Shown piece after piece: positions 17,461 through 26,525 of a stretch of 64,000 nt of DNA. The first letter of the stretch is position 1; each line of letters opens with the position of its first letter. The notes below the pieces were generated by a model. The model ran no database searches and was not told the origin of the DNA. It was given only the letters and a program-made list of their open reading frames with translations. Origin of the DNA: Halorhodospira halophila (lineage in GTDB: Bacteria > Pseudomonadota > Gammaproteobacteria > Nitrococcales > Halorhodospiraceae); the NCBI RefSeq assembly GCF_016653405.1, contig NZ_NHSN01000002.1:44696-108695 (forward strand). The letters are read 5' to 3'. A program made the position numbers and the translations under genes.

Positions 17461-17468
17461 CCGCAGGA

Positions 17469-17777
17469 TCAAAGGGTCGAGAGCATGTACTCGATGGCCT
17501 TGACCAGATCCTCGCGGTCGGCACGCCCGTCGTAGGCCGGCATGGCGCCCTTGCCCGCGAGCGTGCTCTCGACCAGCTCGTCCACCGAGGAGGGCCGGTC
17601 GGCCCAGTCTTCGGGCGCGTTGAGCTCCGGTGCGCCGGCCACCCCGCGGTCATGGCACGAGGAACAGGTCGGAGCCGTGCCGTTGATGTAGATGGATTCG
17701 CCGTCGGCAAGGGCCGCCCCCATGCCGCCGAAGATCAGCGCGGTCGCGGTACCCGCGGCCAGAACAATGCGTTTCAT
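17469..17777 (-). CDS. Small soluble class I cytochrome c (c5/c-551-like)
   Basis: A 102-residue periplasmic electron carrier. Signal peptide MKRIVLAAGTATALIFG to ALAD, then the heme site CSSCH near residue 38. The distal Met ligand is probably in GAMPAYDG. The ATG follows GAGGAGT at a good distance. Its compact size and the GxMP loop near the C-terminus fit the c5-like group that serves as donor to terminal oxidases or reaction centres. Its specific partner cannot be read from the context. Confidence 0.9.
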   Translation of the reverse strand: MKRIVLAAGTATALIFGGMGAALADGESIYINGTAPTCSSCHDRGVAGAPELNAPEDWADRPSSVDELVESTLAGKGAMPAYDGRADREDLVKAIEYMLSTL

Positions 17778-17986
17778 GATCGGCTACTCCTCGGTCTTTT
17801 AGTCTCTATGCTTGATGCGCCCGGTAGCAGGGCCGCTCAATAGCCCGTCGAGCATCCCCTGGACGGGTGCCGGTGCGCCAGCCGACGTTCTCAGTGGCGC
17901 CCCTCGGGTTGGACTATCTCGATCAGTCTAGCCTAACGAGGCGCAAAGCGGTACCACGAATTCCCTGCTTTGTTGCCGGAAAACCT

Positions 17987-18847
17987 TCAGGACCGACCCG
18001 CCCCCGTCCGGACCAGATCGGCCAGCGCCCGTTCCAGGCAGTCCGCGCCGCGGCGCCAACTGGGCTCAAGCATGGTGGCGTGGCCGGCGCCGGGGATCCA
18101 GCGTGGCTCCACGCCATAGAGCCACGCCGTCGTGCGCACCATCCACTGCGGGATGATGACATCCTCCTCGGCCCCGATCACCGCCACCGGCACGGACACG
18201 CCGCCCCATCGCGGCCAGCGCGGGAAACCCATCTCAAACAGGGCCAGCTGCGACTCCGGCTGCATGCGGCTGGTGTAATCGAGCAGCACCTCCGGATCCA
18301 TCTCTTCCGCAAACAGGGCCCGATGGGCCTCATCCACATCGACCCAGGCCGGTCCGAACCCCTGAAGAATGCCCATCTGCCAGAGCAGCCGCGGCTCGGT
18401 CAGCATCATCTGCATGCCGGAGGGGGCGAGCCCGGTTGGGGGCACCGAGGCCAAAAGCACAGCGCCGGCGGCCGGTACGCCCTGGCGCAGGGCGATATCC
18501 ACCACCAAACCGCCCATGGAGTGACCGATGAGCACCGGCGGATGTGGCAGCGACTCGACGGCTTCGGCCACGTCCTCGACGTAGTGGCTCAGGGAGGCCG
18601 AGTTGAGCGTCTCCCGGCCTGCGCTCGCCCCGTGGCCGCGGAGGCTCAGCGCGTGAGCCTCGTAGCCCAGGCCGGCGAAGTGCGGCAGGTAGTGGACCTC
18701 CCAGCACCAGGCACCGGCGAAGGCGCCGTGGATGAACAGCAGCGGCGGGAACACGGCATCCGATGCCCCGTCGCTGCCCGCGTACCGGATCAGCTCCAGC
18801 CCCGTCTCCGGGCCGCCGCCCCCGATCCCCCCGAAACTTGCGTACAT
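17987..18847 (-). CDS. Alpha/beta hydrolase
   Basis: A 286-residue protein with an alpha/beta-hydrolase fold. It shows the oxyanion region LLFIHGAFAGAWCW, nucleophile elbow GHSMGG (Ser), Asp in VIGAEEDVIIP and His in IPGAGHATML. No signal peptide is evident. Substrate unknown; relatives range from lipases to esterases and haloperoxidase-like enzymes. The roughly 210 bases between it and the cytochrome c gene hold no gene. Divergent from pepN. Confidence 0.85.
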   Translation of the reverse strand: MYASFGGIGGGGPETGLELIRYAGSDGASDAVFPPLLFIHGAFAGAWCWEVHYLPHFAGLGYEAHALSLRGHGASAGRETLNSASLSHYVEDVAEAVESLPHPPVLIGHSMGGLVVDIALRQGVPAAGAVLLASVPPTGLAPSGMQMMLTEPRLLWQMGILQGFGPAWVDVDEAHRALFAEEMDPEVLLDYTSRMQPESQLALFEMGFPRWPRWGGVSVPVAVIGAEEDVIIPQWMVRTTAWLYGVEPRWIPGAGHATMLEPSWRRGADCLERALADLVRTGAGRS

Positions 18848-18949
18848 TCAGCCTCCCGCGTTGGGTCACCCGTGTGCCCGGAGTGCCCTGATCAGGTAAG
18901 CTGCTTATTCCACACCGATCACCTCGCTATATTCAACACGAGCGTCCCC

Positions 18950-21586
18950 ATGAGTGCACCCCGACCGCAGACCATCCGCCTGCGCGACTATCGTCCGCCC
19001 GCCTTTCTGGTCGACCGGATCCACCTCCGCGTGGACCTCCATGCTGGCATGGCCCGCGTGGAGGCGGCGCTGGAGCTGCGCCGCAACCCTGCGGCCACCG
19101 ACGATGAGGCGCCGCTGCGCCTGGACGCAGAGTTCCTGGAGCTGGAAGCGCTGACCGTCGACGGGGTCGAACTGGAGCCCAGCGCGCACCAGGATGAGCA
19201 GGGGGCGGTGATCCTCTATGATGCCCCCGAGCGCTGCCGCGTGGAGACCGTCAGCCGGTTCGATCCCGCGGCGAACACCGCCCTCTCCGGCCTTTACCGC
19301 TCCGGCAGCATGTTCTGCACTCAGTGTGAGGCGGAGGGGTTCCGGCGCATCACGCCCTACCCGGATCGCCCCGACGTCCTGGCGCCGTTCACCACCACCG
19401 TGGTCGCCGACCGCGCCACCTGCCCGGTGCTGCTGTCCAACGGCGACTGCATCGAACGGGGAGAACTTGACGACGGGCGCCACTACGCCATCTGGCACGA
19501 CCCCTTCCCCAAGCCGTCCTACCTGTTCGCGTTGGTTGCCGGCGACTTGGCCTGTCAGGAAGCGTCCTTCGTAACCGCCTCGGGCCGCGAGGTAGCCCTC
19601 CATTTCTATGTGGAGCCAGAGAACACGGGGCGTACCGATCACGCTCTAGCTGCGCTGCAGCGAGCCATGCGCTGGGACGAGGAACACTACGGCCTAGAGT
19701 ACGACCTGGATACCTACATGGTCGTCGCCGTGGGGGACTTCAACATGGGCGCGATGGAGAACAAGGGGTTGAACATCTTCAACACCCAGTTCGTCCTGGC
19801 CAGCCCCGACACCGCCACCGACAGCGACTACGAGAACATCGAGGCGGTCATCGGCCACGAGTACTTCCACAACTGGACGGGCAACCGCGTCACCTGTCGC
19901 GACTGGTTCCAGCTCTCGCTCAAGGAGGGGCTGACCGTCTTCCGCGAGCACCAGTTTGCCGAGACCACCGGCTCCGAGGCGGTCCAGCGCATTGGTCAGG
20001 TGCGCCTGCTTCGTACCGCCCAGTTCCCGGAGGACGCCGGGCCCATGAGCCACCCGGTCCGCCCGGATGCCTACGTGGAGATCAACAACTTTTACACGGC
20101 CACCGTCTACGCCAAGGGTGCCGAGGTCATCCGCATGTACCACACGCTGCTCGGCGACGACGCCTTCCGGCGCGGCGTGCGGCGCTACCTGGAACGCCAC
20201 GACGGTGAGGCCGCCACCATCGAGGATTTCCTCGCCGCCATGGAGGAAACCGCCGGGGTCGATCTCCAGCAGTTCGCCCTGTGGTATACCCAGGCCGGCA
20301 CCCCTGAGATCGAGATCGAGGACGACTACGACCCGGAGCGGAACGAGTACACCCTGATCTGCCGTCAATCCCTGCCCGGCAACTCGACCCAGCCGCACCG
20401 GGATCCCATGCACATCCCGCTGGCCGTGGGGCTAATCGGCCAGGACGGTTCGCCGCTAGCGGTCCGCGAGGCCCGGGACTCCACCGCACACAGTCGCACC
20501 CGCGTACTCGAACTGCGCGAGTCCGAACAGCGCTTCGTTTTCGAGGACTGCCCAGAGCGCCCCGTGCCCTCGCTGCTGCGCGGCTTCTCAGCGCCGGTCA
20601 AGCTGCACTACCCGTACAGCGACGACGACCTCGGCTTCCTGCTCGCCCATGACACCGACCCATTCGCGCGCTGGGAAGCGGGGCAACAGCTGGCCATGCG
20701 CGTTCTCCTCGACGAGGCGCGGGGCACCCCGCGGCCCGACGGGGTGGAGCGGCTCGAGCAGGCATTCCGCACCTCCCTCGAGGCGCCCGAAGCCGACCCC
20801 GCGCTGGTTGCCGAGGCACTCACCCTGCCCGCCGAGACCTACCTCGCCGAGCAGGTGGAGGTGGTCGACCCGCAGGCCATCCACGACGCCCGCCAGCGCG
20901 TCCGTGCCCGCCTGGGCGAGGCGCTGGAGGGGCACTGGCTGATCCTGCACAGCCAGGCGACAGGCCCCTGGCGCTACAACCCGGACGAAGCCGCCCGGCG
21001 CCGACTGCGCAACCTGGCCTTGAGCTATCTCCACGCCGGCTCGGAGCGCCACCTGAGCCGGGCACTGGAACAGCTCGAGCGCAGCGACAACCTCACGGAC
21101 CGGCTGGCTGCCCTGGCTGTACTGGCGGACAGCTCGCGCCCGGAGGCCGAGCAGGCGGTGGACGCTTTCTACGAGCGCTGGTCCGGGGAACCGTTGGTGG
21201 TCGACAAGTGGTTCCGGACGCAGGCCCTGGCCGATCGACCGGAGACCGTCCACCGGGTGCGCCAGCTCACCGAGCACCCGGACTTCACCCTGGAAAACCC
21301 CAATCGAGCCCGGGCCCTACTCGGTGCGTTCGCCCAGGGCAACCCGGCCCACTTTCACAGCCCGGACGGCAGCGGATACCGGCTGCTCAGCGATCACGTG
21401 CTGCGCCTGGACCGGAGCAATCCGCAGCTCGCCGCCCGGCTGCTGGCACCGCTGACACAGTGGCGCCGCTACGACCCCGGCCGGCGTCGCTCGATGCGCC
21501 AGCAACTCGAACGGATCCTTGAGCGCGATACGCTGTCGAAAGACGTATACGAGGTCGCTTCCAAAAGCCTGGGGGCGATGAGCTAA
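18950..21586 (+). CDS. pepN: Aminopeptidase N
   Basis: A cytoplasmic M1 zinc aminopeptidase that removes N-terminal residues in the last steps of protein turnover. It has 878 residues (E. coli 870). The exopeptidase motif GAMENKGLN lies near residue 267. The zinc site HEYFHNWTGN lies near 303, with the third ligand Glu in LKEGLTVFREHQF. The start MSAPRPQTIRLRDYRPP fits the family; the open frame upstream is antisense to the hydrolase gene. Followed at 51 bases by prc. Confidence 0.97.
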   Translation: MSAPRPQTIRLRDYRPPAFLVDRIHLRVDLHAGMARVEAALELRRNPAATDDEAPLRLDAEFLELEALTVDGVELEPSAHQDEQGAVILYDAPERCRVETVSRFDPAANTALSGLYRSGSMFCTQCEAEGFRRITPYPDRPDVLAPFTTTVVADRATCPVLLSNGDCIERGELDDGRHYAIWHDPFPKPSYLFALVAGDLACQEASFVTASGREVALHFYVEPENTGRTDHALAALQRAMRWDEEHYGLEYDLDTYMVVAVGDFNMGAMENKGLNIFNTQFVLASPDTATDSDYENIEAVIGHEYFHNWTGNRVTCRDWFQLSLKEGLTVFREHQFAETTGSEAVQRIGQVRLLRTAQFPEDAGPMSHPVRPDAYVEINNFYTATVYAKGAEVIRMYHTLLGDDAFRRGVRRYLERHDGEAATIEDFLAAMEETAGVDLQQFALWYTQAGTPEIEIEDDYDPERNEYTLICRQSLPGNSTQPHRDPMHIPLAVGLIGQDGSPLAVREARDSTAHSRTRVLELRESEQRFVFEDCPERPVPSLLRGFSAPVKLHYPYSDDDLGFLLAHDTDPFARWEAGQQLAMRVLLDEARGTPRPDGVERLEQAFRTSLEAPEADPALVAEALTLPAETYLAEQVEVVDPQAIHDARQRVRARLGEALEGHWLILHSQATGPWRYNPDEAARRRLRNLALSYLHAGSERHLSRALEQLERSDNLTDRLAALAVLADSSRPEAEQAVDAFYERWSGEPLVVDKWFRTQALADRPETVHRVRQLTEHPDFTLENPNRARALLGAFAQGNPAHFHSPDGSGYRLLSDHVLRLDRSNPQLAARLLAPLTQWRRYDPGRRRSMRQQLERILERDTLSKDVYEVASKSLGAMS

Positions 21587-21637
21587 AGTGAGGTAACAAG
21601 CCTCGCGGCAACCGAATACTTGGATTGGAGGCGTATT

Positions 21638-23758
21638 TTGGCCCGAAGTCACCTGTTGTTGACCCCTGTGCTGGCACTCGGCCTGGCCCTGTTCTCCACG
21701 GCTCCGCTGCCGGGATCACCGGGTATACCGACGGCAGCTGCCGGCGAGAACGGCGTGGTGCCCGGCCAGACCGAGTTCGAAAAGGCACGCGTGGTTGCCG
21801 ATCTGCTCCAGCGCTACCACTACGGCGGTCCCGAGTCCGACGAGAAGCTCATGGAGCAGGCCACCGAGACCTACCTGAAGCAGCTCGACCACGGCCGCTT
21901 CTTCCTCCTCGAGGAGGACGTCGAGGCGTTCCGCGAGCGCATGGGCGAACTCGGCCCCGGTCAGGGGGACGCGATCCTCGAGGCGGCCTACGATTTGCAC
22001 GCCCGCTACCGTGAGCGCGTCGCGGAGCAGACCCAATTCGCCCTCGGGCTTCTCGAGGAGGGGTTCGACTTCGACGGCGACGGCCGCTTCGAGCAGGACC
22101 GCAGCGAGGCCGACTGGGCGGCCGATCGCGACGCCCTCGACGACCTCTGGCGCCAGCGGGTCACGCATGATGCCCTGACCCTGGAGCTGGCCGAGCGCAG
22201 CACCGAGGAGATCCGCGAGAACCTCGAGCGGCGCTACAACACCCTTCGTGACCGTGCCGTGGATGCCGACAACGAAGACATCATGGACCAGTTCCTGAGC
22301 GCCTGGGCAGGCGCCTACGACCCCCACAGCACATTCCTCTCGCCCCAGCGCTCGGAGGAATTCGACATGCAGATGTCGCTGCAGCTCGAGGGGATCGGCG
22401 CCAAGCTGACCATGGACCAGGACTTCACCGAGATCGTCGAACTCATCCCCGGCGGTCCGGCCGAGCAGTCCGGTGAGCTGCGCGAGGGCGAGCGCATCAT
22501 CGGCGTCGCTGACGGCGACGACGGCGAGATGAAGGACGTGGTCGGCTGGCGGCTCGATGAGATCGTGGACATGATCCGCGGCCCCAAGGAGTCAGTGGTC
22601 CGGCTCAACGTCCTGCCGCCAGCCGGGGCCAGTGAGAGTTCACCGCGCGAGGTGCGGCTGGTCCGCAACAAGGTCGATCTGGAAGACCAGGCCGCCCGCA
22701 AGGAGGTCATCGAGAAGACCGACGCTCAGGGCGAGGAGCAGCGGGTCGGCGTGATCACCATCCCGAAGTTCTACCGGGACTTCGAGGCCGCGCACTCCGG
22801 GCAGGACGATTTCCGCAGCACCACGCGTGACGTCCAGCGCCTGCTTGGGGAGTTGCTCGAGGAGGGGATCGACGGCCTGCTGATCGACCTGCGCGGAAAC
22901 TCCGGGGGGGCCCTGCGCGAGGCCACCGCCCTCACCGCCATGTTCACCGGCGGCGGACCGGCAGTGCAGGTTCGCGACGCCCGCGGCCACCCCGAGCAGG
23001 TTGGCGAATCCAGGGGCGAGCCGGCCTACGATGGGCCCCTGGGGGTGCTGGTCGATCGACGCAGCGCATCGGCTTCCGAGATCTTCGCCGCGGCCATTAA
23101 AGACTACGGACGGGGCATCGTCCTCGGCGACCAGACCTTCGGCAAGGGCACGGTGCAGCAGATGATCGGCCTGGACAATTACGCCATCCCCGGCGAGGAG
23201 CGTTCCGGGCAGCTCAAGCTGACTCTGGCCCAGTTTTACCGGGTCACCGGCGAGAGCACGCAGCTCGAGGGCGTCAAACCGGATATCCACCTGCCCTCGG
23301 AGTTCAGCCACGAGGAGTTCGGCGAGCGCGCCACCCGGAACCCGCTGCCGGCAACGGAGATCGCCGGGCTCGATGTCACGGTGCATATCGAACTCGAGAC
23401 AATCATCGACGAACTGGCCCGTCGCCACCAGACACGGATGGATCAGACCGAGACCTTCCGCGCCCTGGAGCGGGAGCTTGAGGCCAAGCGCGAGATACGG
23501 GAGGACACCTCGGTCGCCCTGAACAAGGCCACCCGGCAGGAGGAGCAGAAGGTACGCGAGGAGCGGTTGCTGGAGCTTCACAATGAGCGCCGCAAGGCCC
23601 ACGGCAAGGAGCCGGTGGAGCGTTACGCGGATGTTGACGCGGATGAGCTGCCGGACGCCCTGCTCAATGCCAGCGCAGCGATCATCGCCGATTTTGCGCA
23701 GCTCCTGCGCGAAGCGGGCGACGAGGTCCTCACCGCGGAGGCCCGGGAAGAAGACTGA
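21638..23758 (+). CDS. prc: Carboxy-terminal (tail-specific) protease
   Basis: A periplasmic S41 protease that degrades tagged or misfolded envelope proteins and regulates peptidoglycan hydrolases. The best start is a TTG (21638) with GGAGG exactly six bases upstream; a TTG 18 bases earlier is in frame but less well placed. Signal peptide SHLLLTPVLALGLALFS. The PDZ domain contains GIGAKLTMDQDFTEIVELIP. The catalytic Ser is in SASASEIFAA (about residue 476) and Lys in GKGTVQQM (about 503). A C-terminal DUF3340-type helical region follows. The protein is strongly acidic, as expected for a halophile's exported enzyme. 706 residues. Confidence 0.96.
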   Translation: MARSHLLLTPVLALGLALFSTAPLPGSPGIPTAAAGENGVVPGQTEFEKARVVADLLQRYHYGGPESDEKLMEQATETYLKQLDHGRFFLLEEDVEAFRERMGELGPGQGDAILEAAYDLHARYRERVAEQTQFALGLLEEGFDFDGDGRFEQDRSEADWAADRDALDDLWRQRVTHDALTLELAERSTEEIRENLERRYNTLRDRAVDADNEDIMDQFLSAWAGAYDPHSTFLSPQRSEEFDMQMSLQLEGIGAKLTMDQDFTEIVELIPGGPAEQSGELREGERIIGVADGDDGEMKDVVGWRLDEIVDMIRGPKESVVRLNVLPPAGASESSPREVRLVRNKVDLEDQAARKEVIEKTDAQGEEQRVGVITIPKFYRDFEAAHSGQDDFRSTTRDVQRLLGELLEEGIDGLLIDLRGNSGGALREATALTAMFTGGGPAVQVRDARGHPEQVGESRGEPAYDGPLGVLVDRRSASASEIFAAAIKDYGRGIVLGDQTFGKGTVQQMIGLDNYAIPGEERSGQLKLTLAQFYRVTGESTQLEGVKPDIHLPSEFSHEEFGERATRNPLPATEIAGLDVTVHIELETIIDELARRHQTRMDQTETFRALERELEAKREIREDTSVALNKATRQEEQKVREERLLELHNERRKAHGKEPVERYADVDADELPDALLNASAAIIADFAQLLREAGDEVLTAEAREED

Positions 23759-23766
23759 GACCGGAG

Positions 23767-23797
23767 CCGGGAGGCGGCCGGACGGCCCGCCTCCCGG
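23767..23797. terminator. GC-rich hairpin between convergent prc and recJ
   Basis: Perfect 11-bp inverted repeat CCGGGAGGCGG (23767-23777) and CCGCCTCCCGG (23787-23797), loop of 9. It fills the 39-base gap between the two stop codons and ends one base before the recJ stop. No T run on either strand. Confidence 0.6.
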
Positions 23798-25531
23798 TCA
23801 ACCTGCGGTGGTTAGGTACTCGATGCGCAGCTGCAGGGTGACACTGCCACGAAACCGGTTGACCTCCGGGCGGTAGATCGCGCGAACCGGACCCTCCAGT
23901 TGGTTCCAACCCCGTTCGACCCCACCGAAGGCGATGGCCGGGACAGTGGGCCCATTGCCATGGTCAGCATCCAGCTCCAGCCGCAGGTGGCCACCGCGCA
24001 GTTCCCGGCTCTGACGGATCCGGAAAACGCCGTCAAAGCACGGCTCGGGGAACCCCTGGCCCCAGGGACCGCCGTAGCGCAGGGCCCAGGCCGTCTCCAG
24101 GTTGAGCTCCTCCGGTTGCAACTCGCCGTCGGTCTCCACACGCAGCTCGGGCAACTCACCACCCAGCGCCTCATCCAGCGCACCGGCGAACTCGCGGCGG
24201 AACGCATCCAGCTGCCCGGATTCGATGGTGAGTCCAGCGGCCATCGCGTGCCCGCCGAAACACTCGATCAGCTTTGGCGAACGCCCGTGGATGCGCGCCA
24301 ATAGGTCGCGGATATGCAGCCCGGGCACCGAGCGCGCTGAGCCGCGCAGCATCCCCTGGTCTGCCGGAGCGAAAGCCACCGCCGGGCGGTGATAGCGCTC
24401 TTTCAACCTCGAAGCGAGGATCCCGGTCACCCCCTGGTGCCAGCCCTCCGCCGCCACGCACACGCCGAGGCCTACATCCTCGGCGCGGGCCTCGAGCCCG
24501 GCCAGTGCCTCCTCAGTCATCTGCGACTCCACCGCGCGGCGCTGACGATTCAGGTCATCCAGCGCGACCGCCCGCTCCCGGGCTCGATGCGGATCTTCCT
24601 CGAGCAGGCACTCGACCCCGGCGGTCATGTCGTCCATGCGCCCGGCTGCATTCAGGCGCGGCCCGACGGCGAAAGCCAGATCGGCCGCCGTCGCCTCGGC
24701 AGGCTCGCGGCCGGCCTGCTCCAGCAGCGCGACGATGCCGGGACGGGCAACACCGGCGCGGATCCGGCGCAGTCCCTGCTCGACGAGGATGCGGTTGTTG
24801 TGATCTAACGGAACCAGGTCTGCCACGGTCCCCACGGCGACCAGATCCAGCAGCCCCAGCAGCGAGACCGGTTCCTCGCGGAGCCACCCGTCCGCCGCAA
24901 GGCCACGCTGCAGCGCCAGAGCCAGGTAGAAAGCCACGCCCACCCCGGCCAGGGCCGTACTCGGGAAGTGGTCGTCATCGCGTAGCGGATCCACAACCGC
25001 CTCGGCGGCCGGCAACGCTGCGCCGGGCGCGTGGTGATCAGTCACCACCACACCCATGCCCGCCTGGTGTGCCGCAGCGACCCCCTCCAGACTGCTGACG
25101 CCGTTATCCACCGTCACCAGCCAGGCCGGCTCCGTGGGGCGCAGCCGTTCGACGACGGCCGCGCTCAAGCCGTAGCCCAGCGAGAACCGATCCGGAACGA
25201 AAGACTGGACGGCCGTCGGATCACCGCCAGCCGCCGCAGCGAGACGTCGGAGCGCAAGGACCATGAGCGCGGTCGCTGTCGCCCCGTCGGCATCGTAATC
25301 GCCGACGACCACGATGCGCTGGCCCCGGCTCAGGGCCGGAACCAGCGCAGCCACCGCACGGTCCAGATCGGCCATGCCGGTCGGCGGTTGCAGCCGCCGC
25401 AGGCTCAGATCCAGCTCCGCGGCATCGCGTAGGCCGCGGCGCTGATAGACCCGCCGCAGGACCGGGTGCAGGTCCTGCGCAACGCCGTCCGGAAGTGCAC
25501 CCGCCGGACGCCGCCGGATGCGCTCAGGCAT
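23798..25531 (-). CDS. recJ: Single-stranded-DNA-specific exonuclease RecJ
   Basis: A 5'-3' exonuclease in mismatch repair and RecF-type recombination. DHH-family motifs: VVVGDYDADGATATAL (motif I), LVTDNGV-like VTVDNGVSSLEG, VTDHHAPG (DHH) and the DHHA1 element FGGHAMAAG. 577 residues, as in E. coli. The ATG at 25531 overlaps the stop of the upstream gene by 8 bases. Last gene of a run that begins at alaC. Confidence 0.96.
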   Translation of the reverse strand: MPERIRRRPAGALPDGVAQDLHPVLRRVYQRRGLRDAAELDLSLRRLQPPTGMADLDRAVAALVPALSRGQRIVVVGDYDADGATATALMVLALRRLAAAAGGDPTAVQSFVPDRFSLGYGLSAAVVERLRPTEPAWLVTVDNGVSSLEGVAAAHQAGMGVVVTDHHAPGAALPAAEAVVDPLRDDDHFPSTALAGVGVAFYLALALQRGLAADGWLREEPVSLLGLLDLVAVGTVADLVPLDHNNRILVEQGLRRIRAGVARPGIVALLEQAGREPAEATAADLAFAVGPRLNAAGRMDDMTAGVECLLEEDPHRARERAVALDDLNRQRRAVESQMTEEALAGLEARAEDVGLGVCVAAEGWHQGVTGILASRLKERYHRPAVAFAPADQGMLRGSARSVPGLHIRDLLARIHGRSPKLIECFGGHAMAAGLTIESGQLDAFRREFAGALDEALGGELPELRVETDGELQPEELNLETAWALRYGGPWGQGFPEPCFDGVFRIRQSRELRGGHLRLELDADHGNGPTVPAIAFGGVERGWNQLEGPVRAIYRPEVNRFRGSVTLQLRIEYLTTAG

Positions 25532-26525
25532 CCTCGCCGCCCTCCCGGACCCAGGCGCCGAGGGGCCGGGGCCGGCGCCAGAACCGACGCAGCTCCCGCC
25601 GTCCCAAAGTGACACCGTGGTCATCGGCCCGAAAACACAGTTCCAGCGCATCCCAGCGCGACCCCTGCGCAGCGGCCTCGCGCAGCGCCACCAGCGCCGG
25701 CGCGGCGATCGCGCGCTCAACCGCCGCCACGGCGTCGATCCACGCCGCCCCATCATCCACGGCCAGCGCCTGCTCCGCCCAAGGGACCGCGACCAGCGTA
25801 TCCGGCCCCGGGAGGATGGGCGTCGATCCAGCCAGATCCGCCACCTCGGCCCCAGCCAGCACCCCGAGCCCCAACCAGGCCGGATCGTCGCTGAACAGGC
25901 GCTGCCAGGGAAACGACGCCGGGGGCGTAGGGCACCGCCCGCTACCCCACGCCCACAGGGCGTTGATGGGCGGCTCGCCGCGCTCTTCCCGATCGCGGTT
26001 GACCGGGTGGTCACACAGGGCCATCTCGACTTCGTTGAAGAGCGTCGCCCACCTCAGGGCGTCGCCTCCCCGCGGCAGGTAGGCGTCGATGAAACGGCCG
26101 CAGACTTGTTCCGGTGCGGGACGTTCCGGCAGCGGCGCCTGGCTCTGCAAGTACCAACGCCCGGCGGATGTCCGGTGCAGCTGCACGCGCCGTCCGGCCA
26201 GCAGATCGGCCAGATCGGTCTCCAGCCGCGCGGCCTCGAACTCGTTGATCGCGACCTGCACCAGGCGCACACCCGCTGCCTCCGGGCGCAGGTGCAATGG
26301 CTGCGCACGGCTCCAGTAAGCCTCACAGCCCGGATCCCCGCCGTCGGCCAGCCATCCCAGGGCACCGGCCGCCTCGGGCACCGGCGACGGCGTCAAGGGG
26401 CCGTGCCGGCCCCGGGCCAGCCAGGTCTCCAGCGCCGGCTGGCGTGCCAGCACCCCGGGAGGCAGCCGCCCGGGAAGCGGCCCGAGCAGCCCCGGAATCC
26501 GCAGGCGTAAACGGTGGGCGTTCAA
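25524..26525 (-). CDS. RpfE-like conserved protein (COG4255 type)
   Basis: A 333-residue protein of unknown biochemical function, resembling the RpfE-type proteins found next to recJ in xanthomonads and other gammaproteobacteria. The family hallmark is the pair NEVEMALCDHPVNRDREERG and INALWAWGSGR. The rest is Pro/Ala/Leu-rich with no signal peptide or membrane segment. The only sensible start is a TTG that overlaps the thrC stop (TTGA), suggesting expression coupled to thrC. The C-terminus overlaps the recJ start. Confidence 0.75.
   Translation of the reverse strand: MNAHRLRLRIPGLLGPLPGRLPPGVLARQPALETWLARGRHGPLTPSPVPEAAGALGWLADGGDPGCEAYWSRAQPLHLRPEAAGVRLVQVAINEFEAARLETDLADLLAGRRVQLHRTSAGRWYLQSQAPLPERPAPEQVCGRFIDAYLPRGGDALRWATLFNEVEMALCDHPVNRDREERGEPPINALWAWGSGRCPTPPASFPWQRLFSDDPAWLGLGVLAGAEVADLAGSTPILPGPDTLVAVPWAEQALAVDDGAAWIDAVAAVERAIAAPALVALREAAAQGSRWDALELCFRADDHGVTLGRRELRRFWRRPRPLGAWVREGGEDA

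Noticed and set aside
17925..17932. CAGTCTAG near the cytochrome c gene, shared with the Rrf2 operator region
   Set aside because: An 8-base match can occur by chance in 64 kb, the surrounding palindrome is not shared, and no -35 fits.
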